From: JAHFUA01 sp963733935 | GTDB lineage: Bacteria > Acidobacteriota > Terriglobia > Terriglobales > Acidobacteriaceae | Direction of reading: 5' to 3' | DNA length: 64,000 nt | Assembly: GCA_963733935.1 (NCBI GenBank) | Contig: CAVTEQ010000011.1 | Coordinates: forward strand, 1 to 64,000 | Shown: positions 18,324-26,626 of the stretch, piece after piece | Layout: each line of letters starts with the position of its first letter | Numbering within the stretch: the first letter of the stretch is position 1 | Made by a program: the position numbers and the translations under genes | Notes under the pieces: model-generated | The model's database searches: none | What the model saw: only the letters and a program-made list of their open reading frames with translations | What the model was told of the DNA's origin: nothing

Positions 18324-19409
18324 CTATGTGATGGCCGGTGAGCGCTCGCGGGAAAGATTCAGCGGAAGCCATGACTTTCTCCCTGGCCGCGGCACCAGTG
18401 ATCCAATTCCTGAAATCCAAGCCTCAAATTCGATGTGTGTCTGCATGGATGTATCGACGAATCGGGGAAGCAGCAAGGGATCCCCGTCGGGTGCAGCGAT
18501 GCCCGGATCGCAGGTGGTAGCCGATGCGATGCCCAGCGACGTTAACCAGAGCCGCGCTTCTGCCGTGTATTCGCCACTGGGATAGCAGAAATGTACCGGC
18601 TCCTGTTTTGTGATATTTCGTATCATGGCCCGGTTGTCCTCAATCTCTCGAACAAACCGGCTCTCATCCTCCGGCAATCTATGCCGGTGGGTGTGCAGTT
18701 GGAAATCGAAGCCTCGCGCCGCCAGTTCCGCGACCTCTTGCGGGTTCATAATGTGAAGCAATCTGCTGTGGATCATTTCATCGAAGTCGAGCTCCAGAAG
18801 TTCGGCCAGCCTCCTGGAAAACTCGCCCTCGTCGGAGGCTCTATAGCGGTCGCCTTGAAGTACAGAGTCGATGCGAGTAAGAATTTCCCGCTGACTCGCA
18901 ACTGTCCTCAGATCCAGCCTAGGACCGAGTTCCATCTGCGTTCCGAGCGAGCTCTCCAACAGGACTCCGGAGCGCTTCCACAGCATGTAAGAGCACAGTA
19001 GACGGAACACCGGACGATTGTGCTCGCAATAGTACGTTGTCAGATAGACGGTTGCGGGATACCCATACTCCGCCAGGATTGGGGAGACGACAGCAAAGAA
19101 GTCGTAGCCGCCGTCATCAAACGTGAGCACCACGCTGCGCGGGGGTAACTCACCTGCATAGAGGCTGGAGAGAGCTTCTCCTAAAGGCAGTACCATGTAG
19201 TTGTTGCGCTGCAGAAACTGCATGCGCGACTCGAACATCTCGCGCTTCATGTAGAGAGCGGGCCGCCACCGATACTCGTCCCGAAGAGCGATGCCATGAT
19301 AGCAAAGGATCAGCAAACGTCGATGTCGCCACCTTGAGTTGCCGACTGCCTGCGAAAGAGAGCAAGCATTCAGTCCTGCATAAATACCACGTTTAACAAA
19401 TTTGAGCAT
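18324..19409 (-). CDS. Polysaccharide deacetylase (NodB-like, carbohydrate esterase 4)
   Basis: 361 aa. The NodB domain begins near residue 30 with LLILCYHGIA. The catalytic and metal motifs are VVLTFDDGGYDFF (TFDD) and the H-x-H-x-H cluster FQLHTHRHRLP. The later strand HFCYPSGEYT resembles motif 3 (RxPxG-like). It likely removes N-acetyl groups from the nascent exopolysaccharide. Polysaccharide deacetylases of this kind are regular members of XrtA/PEP-CTERM exopolysaccharide loci. No signal peptide is evident, although the first 20 residues are mildly hydrophobic. ATG 19409 is the only reasonable start. Confidence 0.87.
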   Translation of the reverse strand: MLKFVKRGIYAGLNACSLSQAVGNSRWRHRRLLILCYHGIALRDEYRWRPALYMKREMFESRMQFLQRNNYMVLPLGEALSSLYAGELPPRSVVLTFDDGGYDFFAVVSPILAEYGYPATVYLTTYYCEHNRPVFRLLCSYMLWKRSGVLLESSLGTQMELGPRLDLRTVASQREILTRIDSVLQGDRYRASDEGEFSRRLAELLELDFDEMIHSRLLHIMNPQEVAELAARGFDFQLHTHRHRLPEDESRFVREIEDNRAMIRNITKQEPVHFCYPSGEYTAEARLWLTSLGIASATTCDPGIAAPDGDPLLLPRFVDTSMQTHIEFEAWISGIGSLVPRPGRKSWLPLNLSRERSPAIT

Positions 19410-19460
19410 TGGGCTGTCGCTGTTTCATTCAGGCTTTCCCGGGTCAAACGACCTGTCGTT

Positions 19461-20726
19461 TCACAGAGTTGGCGATGAGGATACCAGTTCGGCTCCATCT
19501 TGTTCACGCTGGCCGCCAGTGCTCCACGAGTACAGCTGCTCTAACCGCCGTGTTAGACACTCAAAGGTGAACTCGTGACGTGCTTTTTCCTGGGCCGCGT
19601 ATCCCAGGCGGCGCCGGGAATCGGGATCTCGCAGTAATCGGATGACTGCCGTTGCCAACGCGTCCGAATCTGCAGGTGGAACCAGAATGCCGCTGTGGCC
19701 ATTTACGATCAGTTCCGGGACTCCGCCTTGGCGGGTTGCAATGATGGGTAGTCCCGCAGACATATACTCCAGCACCGAATTGGGCAATGCCTCCGCCAAA
19801 GAAGGAAGTAGGGCAATCTCGCTACATGCCAGCAGTTCTGCGACATCGCTCCGGCATCCCAGGAACACAAACGCCTCACTCACTCCACGATCGCGCGCCT
19901 GTCGTTCAAGTTGCGCCCGCAAGGATCCGTCCCCCACAAGAACGAAGCACGCTTCGGGAACAGCTCGCAGGATTTGCGGCGCGGCATCAATGAGGTAGCC
20001 GTGCCCTTTCGTCGCGGAGTACATGTTCGCCACCACGACGACGATTCTCTTGTTTTCCACGCCGGGCAGCAGATCCGTTGGCCGCGCGCTAACATTTGCA
20101 AATCGTTTCCACTCCACGCCGTTATGCACGACCTGCACCTTCGCGGGCGATAACCGCTCCCGCGAGATGAGCAGATCGCGAACCGCTCCAGCATTGGCAA
20201 GGACCAATGTGGCCCGCTTCTGGAGAAATCGCAGGACCCTTCCTCGCCATGTCGAGAACCACTTCCCGTCACCCAGATTGCGCCGGCTAACGATGACTGG
20301 TATCCCCGCAGCACGGGCGGAGGGAACCGCCAGCAGGTTGGACCACAAGTCGTGCGCATGGACCAAGTCAAAATGATGGCTCCGCAGAAACAGCGCCAGG
20401 CGCACTGAATGGGCAAGACCAGATAGACTGAGCAGGCGGCCCTGCGACGACAGGCTCATGACCGGCACGCCAGCCTGATGGAGCTTCTCGAGGAGCGGCC
20501 CCTTCATGGACAAAGCGCCAACCGTGACCTCATGGCCACGGCGATGCATCAGAACGGCAACCGCCACCGCCTGCGATTCCGTGCCACCGACCTGAAACGA
20601 GTCGACGATGTAGAAGATCCGCTTCCGACCCGATGACATCCGTGACGTCATCGCAACGTCCGTGGACCGAGCAGGGACGGCGGCTCTTGGAGAATACTCG
20701 GAATTGTTCCTCATCGTGGAGATCAT
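19461..20726 (-). CDS. Glycosyltransferase family 4 (GT-B fold)
   Basis: 421 aa. The N-terminal Rossmann half begins IFYIVDSFQVGGTESQAVAVA, with the Gly-Gly-T/A-E loop typical of GT4. The C-terminal half has VVANMYSATKGHGYLIDA (acceptor/donor binding Lys) and the E-x7-E motif ALLPSLAEALPNSVLEYMSAGLPI. It transfers a sugar from a nucleotide donor to the lipid-linked repeat unit. The ATG at 20726 follows the Wzy gene's stop by one base, so translation is probably coupled. ATG codons about 25-30 residues in are alternatives nearer the conserved domain. Confidence 0.87.
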   Translation of the reverse strand: MISTMRNNSEYSPRAAVPARSTDVAMTSRMSSGRKRIFYIVDSFQVGGTESQAVAVAVLMHRRGHEVTVGALSMKGPLLEKLHQAGVPVMSLSSQGRLLSLSGLAHSVRLALFLRSHHFDLVHAHDLWSNLLAVPSARAAGIPVIVSRRNLGDGKWFSTWRGRVLRFLQKRATLVLANAGAVRDLLISRERLSPAKVQVVHNGVEWKRFANVSARPTDLLPGVENKRIVVVVANMYSATKGHGYLIDAAPQILRAVPEACFVLVGDGSLRAQLERQARDRGVSEAFVFLGCRSDVAELLACSEIALLPSLAEALPNSVLEYMSAGLPIIATRQGGVPELIVNGHSGILVPPADSDALATAVIRLLRDPDSRRRLGYAAQEKARHEFTFECLTRRLEQLYSWSTGGQREQDGAELVSSSPTL

Positions 20727-20727
20727 G

Positions 20728-22080
20728 TCAGAGAGGTTGTATGACGCCAGGTAATTTCAGGCGCATCTTCCCAAAGGCCCGCAGTTCGCCATCACGACTG
20801 CCATATCCCGGGGTGGAGCGTGCGATTTGCCTAAGAGCGACGGAATACGCGATCAAAAGATACGGAAAGAAGTGATATGCCACGCTGGCAAAGAACGCGC
20901 CCACTGCGAATGCACAGAGACTAGCCTGGCTCGCACCTGCGATGAGATAGAGGGAACCGCTCCTCGGACAGATTCTCCGGACCGCTCGGTTGTTCGTACA
21001 AGCGCGTTGCAATAGCCACAGAAAAATAAATAGGGCGGGTAACCCTGCTTCGGAACTGAATTGTGTATACGTGTTGTGGGTCTGACGCCACACACCCGAC
21101 AGCGATTCGAACATCCCTGGACCAACCCCTACAAGCGGGTGTTGCAGCGTCAACTCGATACTTCTGTTCAGCAACAACCGCCGTTCTTGTGCCGAACCTG
21201 TCCGGTCCTGATCGGGATCAACAATCGTCGCAAGGCGTTGGCCGTAATCTGTTGGCGAAGCGAACAATACTATGACTCCAAGCGTAGCGCATAAGAGGAT
21301 CAGGGCAGGCCGTCTTATCAGGCTCGACCGATAGTAATATAGGCTGGCCACCGCAGCAGCCAGTAGCGCGAGAAATCCGCCGCGCGAATAGGTAATCAGC
21401 GCCGTATAAACGAGGACAACAGAGGCTGCTCCCCAAACCGCCCGACCAACGAGTCCGCGCGCGGTCAGGAAAAACATGATGGCAAATGGAATGGCGAGTA
21501 CCAGGCACAAAGCGAGGTCATTAGGATTAGAGAAGTCTCCCCCCACTACCCCGCTGGCGCGCCCGCCACTATATTTCCAGCTTGATAATACCGCCATCAG
21601 CCCCATGGCAATGGTTTGCACCAACAAGAGTTTCCGCAAACGGGACTCCGAGTTAACCGTAAGCATGACAACCAGACTGACTAGAAGAACCTTTAAGAAT
21701 ATCCCCGTTACAAGTTCGAAGCTGCCTGTGCGAGAGTATGCGAACGGGATAGCCAGGCATAATTGCCCGAACAGCCCTAGCATCAAAAAGGCCTCTTGGG
21801 GTATTGCGGAGACTCTCAACTGGCGGAAAGCTGACACGATGAAACTCAGAATTGCGATCCCGCCCGCGATCTTGGCCAATGGGACAGAGTGCAGACCCGG
21901 AACCCAGTCTTCCGGACGGCCAAAATAAATGCCGACAAATAAAAGAAGCCCTGCATAGGCGAGCGCGGTCTGCCGCCCGGGGGCTACATGGAGCCGCAAT
22001 CGAATACGAGGGCTCCGATGCGCGATACCCTCCAGCTTGCGTTCATAGCCGGATGGGGGAACGAGAGCTTCGTAATTCAT
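20728..22080 (-). CDS. O-antigen ligase / Wzy-type polymerase family membrane protein
   Basis: 450 aa with about 11-12 hydrophobic helices. The late periplasmic loop carries GVGPGMFESLSGVWRQTHNTYTQFSSEAG, the pattern (HNxxLxxxxExG) of the Wzy_C/O-antigen ligase superfamily. An Arg-rich segment AQERRLLLNRSIELTLQHPLVGVGPG precedes it. It polymerises or ligates undecaprenyl-linked repeats at the periplasmic face. The ATG at 22080 overlaps the TGA of the upstream dehydrogenase gene (ATGA), so the two are translationally coupled. Confidence 0.85.
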   Translation of the reverse strand: MNYEALVPPSGYERKLEGIAHRSPRIRLRLHVAPGRQTALAYAGLLLFVGIYFGRPEDWVPGLHSVPLAKIAGGIAILSFIVSAFRQLRVSAIPQEAFLMLGLFGQLCLAIPFAYSRTGSFELVTGIFLKVLLVSLVVMLTVNSESRLRKLLLVQTIAMGLMAVLSSWKYSGGRASGVVGGDFSNPNDLALCLVLAIPFAIMFFLTARGLVGRAVWGAASVVLVYTALITYSRGGFLALLAAAVASLYYYRSSLIRRPALILLCATLGVIVLFASPTDYGQRLATIVDPDQDRTGSAQERRLLLNRSIELTLQHPLVGVGPGMFESLSGVWRQTHNTYTQFSSEAGLPALFIFLWLLQRACTNNRAVRRICPRSGSLYLIAGASQASLCAFAVGAFFASVAYHFFPYLLIAYSVALRQIARSTPGYGSRDGELRAFGKMRLKLPGVIQPL

Positions 22081-23402
22081 GCCGTTGCCGCCAGCAGCGG
22101 GAGATCGAGCACATGAGTCGTGCCGACATCTAGCGATCCGACTAGATCAATGAGCACCCGCTTCCCATCATCATCCTGAAGCAGGCTCTGTTCCTCTGGC
22201 AGCAGTTTGTGACCTACAACGATCAGATCTGACTGTTCTAGAAGTTCTCTGAACGAAGGCACGAGGAGCTGGGAAACGTGAGGAAGATGCCGCGCAAGAT
22301 ACTGCAGATTGCTACCGTAGATCGATGCTAACGAAAAATGCCGGTCGTAGATGGACAGATGCAGACCTTTTCCATGGATTGCCTCCGCCAACTCCACGAG
22401 AGGACTCTGGCGCAAGTCATCGGTGCCCGGCTTGAAGGTAAGGCCAACCAGGCCGACGCGCTTCTTCCCGCTTTCCAAAATGGCGCTCAGCCAAATCTTG
22501 AAGTGGTTTTCGTTGCTGGGCAGGATGGCCTCCAGCAAGGGCAATCGCAGGTCGTCCCGTTTCCCCTCATAGATGAGTGCCTGCAAGTCCTTGCATAGGC
22601 ATGAGCCTCCGAAGGCGAAACCCGGCCTGAGGTAGGCGGGAGAGATATTCAGGCGATGGTCTTTACAGACCGCCTCCATGAGGCTGAAAGGATCGATTTG
22701 CTGCATTCGGCAAAGGTTGCCTATTTCATTGGCAAAGGCAATCTTGAGCGCATGGAAACTGTTGCACACATATTTTATGAGTGCCGCCGCCCTCAGATTG
22801 GTCTCGATGATCGGCGCCTCGATACCTGCATAAACTTGCTTGACGAGCATACGGCTGCGGGAGTCCTCGCCTCCCAGCACAATCAGCGCGGGCGAATCGA
22901 AATCGCGGACGGCGTTGCCTTCCCGCAGGAACTCCGGGTTGTAGACAAAGCCCACATCTTCCGGAACCCGTTTCCCGGAGGTGCGCTCCAGCTCGGGCAA
23001 CAACTCCTTCTCCACCGTCTCCGGCAACGCAGTGCTGCGGACGGCAACCACGCGGTAGCCGTCGAGATCCTTAAGATGCCGAGCCACCTCCTTAATCGTC
23101 TCCAGCAGGCCGCGAAAATCCGGACGACCGTTCCAGCGTGCGTACGTGCCTACACAGATGAAAATAACTTCGGCATTTCTTATGGCTGCTTCTGCGTCGG
23201 AGCCGCAACTGACCAGCCGATTTTCGCAACCGACTCGAAGCTGCTCGGCCAAGCCCGGTTCGTGAAACGGGCTCCGGCCGGCGTTGATGGCCTCGACCTT
23301 GTAGGGGTCGACATCCACTCCATATACGGTGTGGCCCCGGGCGGCCAGGCCGCCGGTTAATACCGCACCAACATATCCCAAGCCGAAAACCGCTATCTTC
23401 AT
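22077..23402 (-). CDS. UDP-glucose/GDP-mannose 6-dehydrogenase
   Basis: 441 aa, cytoplasmic, NAD-dependent four-electron oxidation of a nucleotide sugar to the uronic acid. The NAD fold is MKIAVFGLGYVGAVLTGGLA. The catalytic Cys lies in PGFAFGGSCLCKDLQAL, the active-site Lys/Asn in YVCNSFHALKIAFANEI, and the C-terminal domain has GLTFKPGTDDLRQSP. The pattern PGFAFGGSCLCKDL is closer to GDP-mannose dehydrogenase (AlgD) than to UDP-glucose dehydrogenase, but the substrate cannot be settled from sequence. The product would make the exopolysaccharide acidic. It overlaps both neighbours by ATGA. A nearby amidotransferase (24618-26624) could amidate the uronic acid (inference). Confidence 0.9.
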   Translation of the reverse strand: MKIAVFGLGYVGAVLTGGLAARGHTVYGVDVDPYKVEAINAGRSPFHEPGLAEQLRVGCENRLVSCGSDAEAAIRNAEVIFICVGTYARWNGRPDFRGLLETIKEVARHLKDLDGYRVVAVRSTALPETVEKELLPELERTSGKRVPEDVGFVYNPEFLREGNAVRDFDSPALIVLGGEDSRSRMLVKQVYAGIEAPIIETNLRAAALIKYVCNSFHALKIAFANEIGNLCRMQQIDPFSLMEAVCKDHRLNISPAYLRPGFAFGGSCLCKDLQALIYEGKRDDLRLPLLEAILPSNENHFKIWLSAILESGKKRVGLVGLTFKPGTDDLRQSPLVELAEAIHGKGLHLSIYDRHFSLASIYGSNLQYLARHLPHVSQLLVPSFRELLEQSDLIVVGHKLLPEEQSLLQDDDGKRVLIDLVGSLDVGTTHVLDLPLLAATA

Positions 23403-24637
23403 CGCTTGACACCCTCTTCCTTGTCGCTCGGACGGCTTAGAGCAGACTCCAGAGCCGCCGACAGCTCAGCGCCCACTATGTCCCACGTATGGTGACTTTG
23501 AATTTCCTGCAAGGCATTCTCTGCGAGGTGTTGCCGCAAGCCCGGATTCTGCAGCAAAGCTATGCAGGCATTAGCAAAATCGATGGGGTCATCTGCCAAG
23601 ATGATGTTCTCACCGGATGTAACCTTGAGACCCTCGGCTCCGATTGTCGTGGACACCACCGGGACGCCACTCGCCATTGCTTCATAAATCTTCAACCGGG
23701 TCCCCCCGCCAATACGAAGAGGAACTACGAACGCGGTTGCGCTATGAAGAAACGGGCGCACATCTTCCACGGAACTCATCAGCTTGACTCCGGTTGCGCT
23801 GCGGGCCAGAGCGCGCAGTTGAGCTCCAGCATTGCGCCCCACAATCAGGAATTCAGTTTCGGGAACAGCTGCCCGGATGTGTGGCAAAATGTGCCGGTAA
23901 AAGTTCACGATGGCGTCTTGGTTGGGCCACCAATCGAGGGTCCCCAAGAACAGAAGCGTGTTGGAGCTGCGAAGCGCTGCGGGAGGACGCTGGAAGAACG
24001 AAGCATCTACGCCCGTTCGGATAACCTGGATCCGGTTCTCCGGCAGGCATCCGGCAAAGTATTGCTTGTCCTCTTCCGATACCGTCCAGAGGTATTCGAA
24101 GCGGCGCACCTGCTGCCGTTCGCAACCACGCATCTTCCAGAATTCGATTTGGGCGATAGCCCGCTCCAGCCAATTTCCAGCCTGTCGCCGCCGCTCCCAG
24201 ATCTGCGCCTCCACGTTGTGAGCAAATAACACCCAAGGACATGATTTCCGGACCGGCACGTTGAGAACCGGGGAAAGAAAATCACAAACGGCCAAATCGA
24301 ATTGTTCCTGGTTCAGCAGCTCCGCGACTTGCCGCGCAACTCCGGCATTCTGAAATCGGCGTAACTGAAAGGGAGTGCGGGACCACAAGCTTTTCGCATA
24401 GCTAGCATAGAAAGCGGCAGTGGAATGAACGGGCTCACTGGAAGGTAGGGCAATCACGCGGCTCAGCAGCCGTTCCAGCGCGGCATCACAAGCGGCCTCA
24501 CCTTCATCGAACCGGTGATAGCTGACCAATGTGACCTCATGGCGCTGGGCCAGATACCGCAGCAGGTTGTAGGTACGGATCTTGCCCCCGGAGTTTTGTG
24601 GGTGCAAGCCTCCGGCCTTAAGCCAGAGAAGCTTCAT
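23399..24637 (-). CDS. Glycosyltransferase (GT-B, GT4-like)
   Basis: 412 aa from ATG 24637, beginning MKLLWLKAGGLHPQNSGGKI, the usual first strand and Gly-rich loop of this GT family. The C-terminal domain shows TLLFLGTLDWWPNQDAIVNFY and VPLRIGGGTRLKIYEAMASGVPVVST, the donor-binding E-x-M-A-x-G-x-P-V-V segment. The same type (PEP-CTERM/EpsH-associated sugar transferase) is common in exosortase-type loci. The start overlaps the asparagine-synthase stop by 20 nt and the stop overlaps the dehydrogenase start by ATGA, so this is a tight operon. Confidence 0.85.
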   Translation of the reverse strand: MKLLWLKAGGLHPQNSGGKIRTYNLLRYLAQRHEVTLVSYHRFDEGEAACDAALERLLSRVIALPSSEPVHSTAAFYASYAKSLWSRTPFQLRRFQNAGVARQVAELLNQEQFDLAVCDFLSPVLNVPVRKSCPWVLFAHNVEAQIWERRRQAGNWLERAIAQIEFWKMRGCERQQVRRFEYLWTVSEEDKQYFAGCLPENRIQVIRTGVDASFFQRPPAALRSSNTLLFLGTLDWWPNQDAIVNFYRHILPHIRAAVPETEFLIVGRNAGAQLRALARSATGVKLMSSVEDVRPFLHSATAFVVPLRIGGGTRLKIYEAMASGVPVVSTTIGAEGLKVTSGENIILADDPIDFANACIALLQNPGLRQHLAENALQEIQSHHTWDIVGAELSAALESALSRPSDKEEGVKR

Positions 24638-26624
24638 AGCTCGTGATTTTCCCCAGGGACATGTTCGTCTTCCCCAAGATGTCATGCCACGAATCGTGGA
24701 TGAGCTCAGAGTCGCCGTCGAGAAAGATTCGGCACCAGAGCTCGAAGTTCATCAGCGTCCAGAGACGGTCGGTATTGTCGCGCGTACCGTCCCGGTGCTG
24801 TGCGAGGAGGGTGCGCACGTACTCCGGGTTGAAGTACCGCCGGCTCAGAAAGGCATCGCTCAACAGAAGTTGCTCGAGCGGTTCGTACATTTGGCGGCGC
24901 AGCCACTTCCCCAGGGGAACGGGAAACCCGCGCTTGCTGCGTTTTCGGATCTGCGCGGGGATCATGGATTGAAAAGCGGAGCGCAGCAGGTATTTTGTGG
25001 TGGTCCCGCGGATCTTCATGCGGGCAGGCAGATGCCATACAAAGTCTGCCCAAATGTGGTCCAGGAAGGGTACGCGAGACTCCACCGAGGCTGCCATGCT
25101 CATCTGGTCCTGCTTCATCAGCAATTCCACGAGATAGGTCTTCGAGTCCAGATAGAGCAATTGGTTGAGCAGCGACTCGCCTTCGCCGCAGTCCTTCAAG
25201 AATTGCCACTCGTCCCGGTAGGGTGGATGGCTTTCGAGGAGTTCACGGCCGTAAGGCGACAGAAGCTTCGTCTGCTCGGTCCGTGAAAAGGTGGCGAAAT
25301 TATCGAAATATAGGCTATCGAGGTGCAGGTCTCGGGCAAGAAACGTACGCGACAAAAATCGGGTCGCGCCGGTAGTTCGGCCCTCCATCCGCTCGCGGAT
25401 AAAGCTTGCGGCTGCCTCCGGCAAGATTGCGTTGTAAGCCCGCCCCAGCCGCCTGTTCCACAGGGTTACGCGATAGCGATTGTATCCTGCGAAGAGTTCG
25501 TCACTGCCTTCGCCGCTCAGCACAACCTTCACCGAGCGCTGCGCCAACTGGCTGACAAAATACAGCGGGACACTGGACGGGAAAGCAATCGGCTCGTCCT
25601 CGTGCCATAGCAGGCGAGGCAGAGCGCGGAAGAAATCCTGGGCCGTGACTACTCGTTCACTATGAATCGATCGAAAAGCACGCGCGGCGATCCGAGCGTA
25701 AGGCAGTTCGCTGGATTCGGCTTCTTCGAACCCCACCGCAAAAGTCCGCACCGGCTCTTTCATCAGCCCACTCATCACGCTCAGGATGATGGTGGAATCG
25801 ATCCCTCCACTCAGAAATAGCCCGACGGGCACGTCGCTGACCAGGCGATAGCGGACGGCGGTTTGCAGTTGGGCTCGCAGCTCTTCCTCTAGATCCTGCG
25901 CAGGATTCCGATCCTTGCGGGATTCTTGCCGCAGGTCCCAGTAACGCCGTATCTGGATGGCACTCTCCAGTTCCTCCGCTCCGTGATCCTTTGTGCTCAG
26001 CTTGAGGTAGTGACCCGGCATTAATTTGCGGATGCCCGCGAACAGGGTCTCATCACTGGCAATGAACTTCTGCGCCAGGAACTCAGGGACCTGTCGCTCG
26101 TTCAGCTTCCTGGCAACGCCCGGAACCGCCAGAAGGGCTTTGATCTCGGATGCGAACAGGAATCGTGAGCCCGCGATCGTGTAGTACAAGGGCTTGATGC
26201 CGAATCGATCCCGCGCCAGGAAGAGCGTCGCCGAACGCGTGTCCCAGAGCGCAAACGCGAACATCCCGCGGAAGAGCGACAGGCAATGGGCGCCATGTTC
26301 TTCGTAGGCATGGACGATGGTTTCCGTATCACTCTGGGTGCGGTACCGATGGCCTTGCCGGATCAGCTCTGCCCGCAGTTCCAGATGGTTGTAGATCTCT
26401 CCGTTAAAGGTGATCCACAGGGTTTCATCTTCATTACTGAGCGGCTGTTTACCGGTGACGAGGTCGATGATGCTCAGCCGGCGATGAGCCAATCCGGCGC
26501 CGCGGTTCAGGAAGATTCCGGAATCATCGGGGCCGCGGTGCTGGAGCGTGTCCGCCATGCGCCGGAGGATTTCCGGCTCCACCGATCCACCATCTCCGCG
26601 GATGATTCCTGCAATGCCGCACAT
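24618..26624 (-). CDS. asnB: Asparagine synthase-like amidotransferase, copy 2 (exopolysaccharide operon)
   Basis: 668 aa. Start ATG 26624, giving MCGIAGIIRGDGG with the Cys2 nucleophile, 2 nt after the stop of the heparinase-like gene. Glutaminase domain: RGPDDSG, FNGEIYN, TQSDTETIVHAYEE. Synthetase domain: VGLFLSGGIDSTIIL, SGEGSDELFAGYNRY and SVESRVPFLDHIWADF. All catalytic motifs are intact. Amidotransferases of this class are consistent members of XrtA/PEP-CTERM exopolysaccharide operons, where they are presumed to amidate a sugar acid or a polymer-linked group rather than make free asparagine. The copy at 7048-8973 has the same length class and architecture. Confidence 0.9.
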   Translation of the reverse strand: MCGIAGIIRGDGGSVEPEILRRMADTLQHRGPDDSGIFLNRGAGLAHRRLSIIDLVTGKQPLSNEDETLWITFNGEIYNHLELRAELIRQGHRYRTQSDTETIVHAYEEHGAHCLSLFRGMFAFALWDTRSATLFLARDRFGIKPLYYTIAGSRFLFASEIKALLAVPGVARKLNERQVPEFLAQKFIASDETLFAGIRKLMPGHYLKLSTKDHGAEELESAIQIRRYWDLRQESRKDRNPAQDLEEELRAQLQTAVRYRLVSDVPVGLFLSGGIDSTIILSVMSGLMKEPVRTFAVGFEEAESSELPYARIAARAFRSIHSERVVTAQDFFRALPRLLWHEDEPIAFPSSVPLYFVSQLAQRSVKVVLSGEGSDELFAGYNRYRVTLWNRRLGRAYNAILPEAAASFIRERMEGRTTGATRFLSRTFLARDLHLDSLYFDNFATFSRTEQTKLLSPYGRELLESHPPYRDEWQFLKDCGEGESLLNQLLYLDSKTYLVELLMKQDQMSMAASVESRVPFLDHIWADFVWHLPARMKIRGTTTKYLLRSAFQSMIPAQIRKRSKRGFPVPLGKWLRRQMYEPLEQLLLSDAFLSRRYFNPEYVRTLLAQHRDGTRDNTDRLWTLMNFELWCRIFLDGDSELIHDSWHDILGKTNMSLGKITSYEASLA

Positions 26625-26626
26625 GG

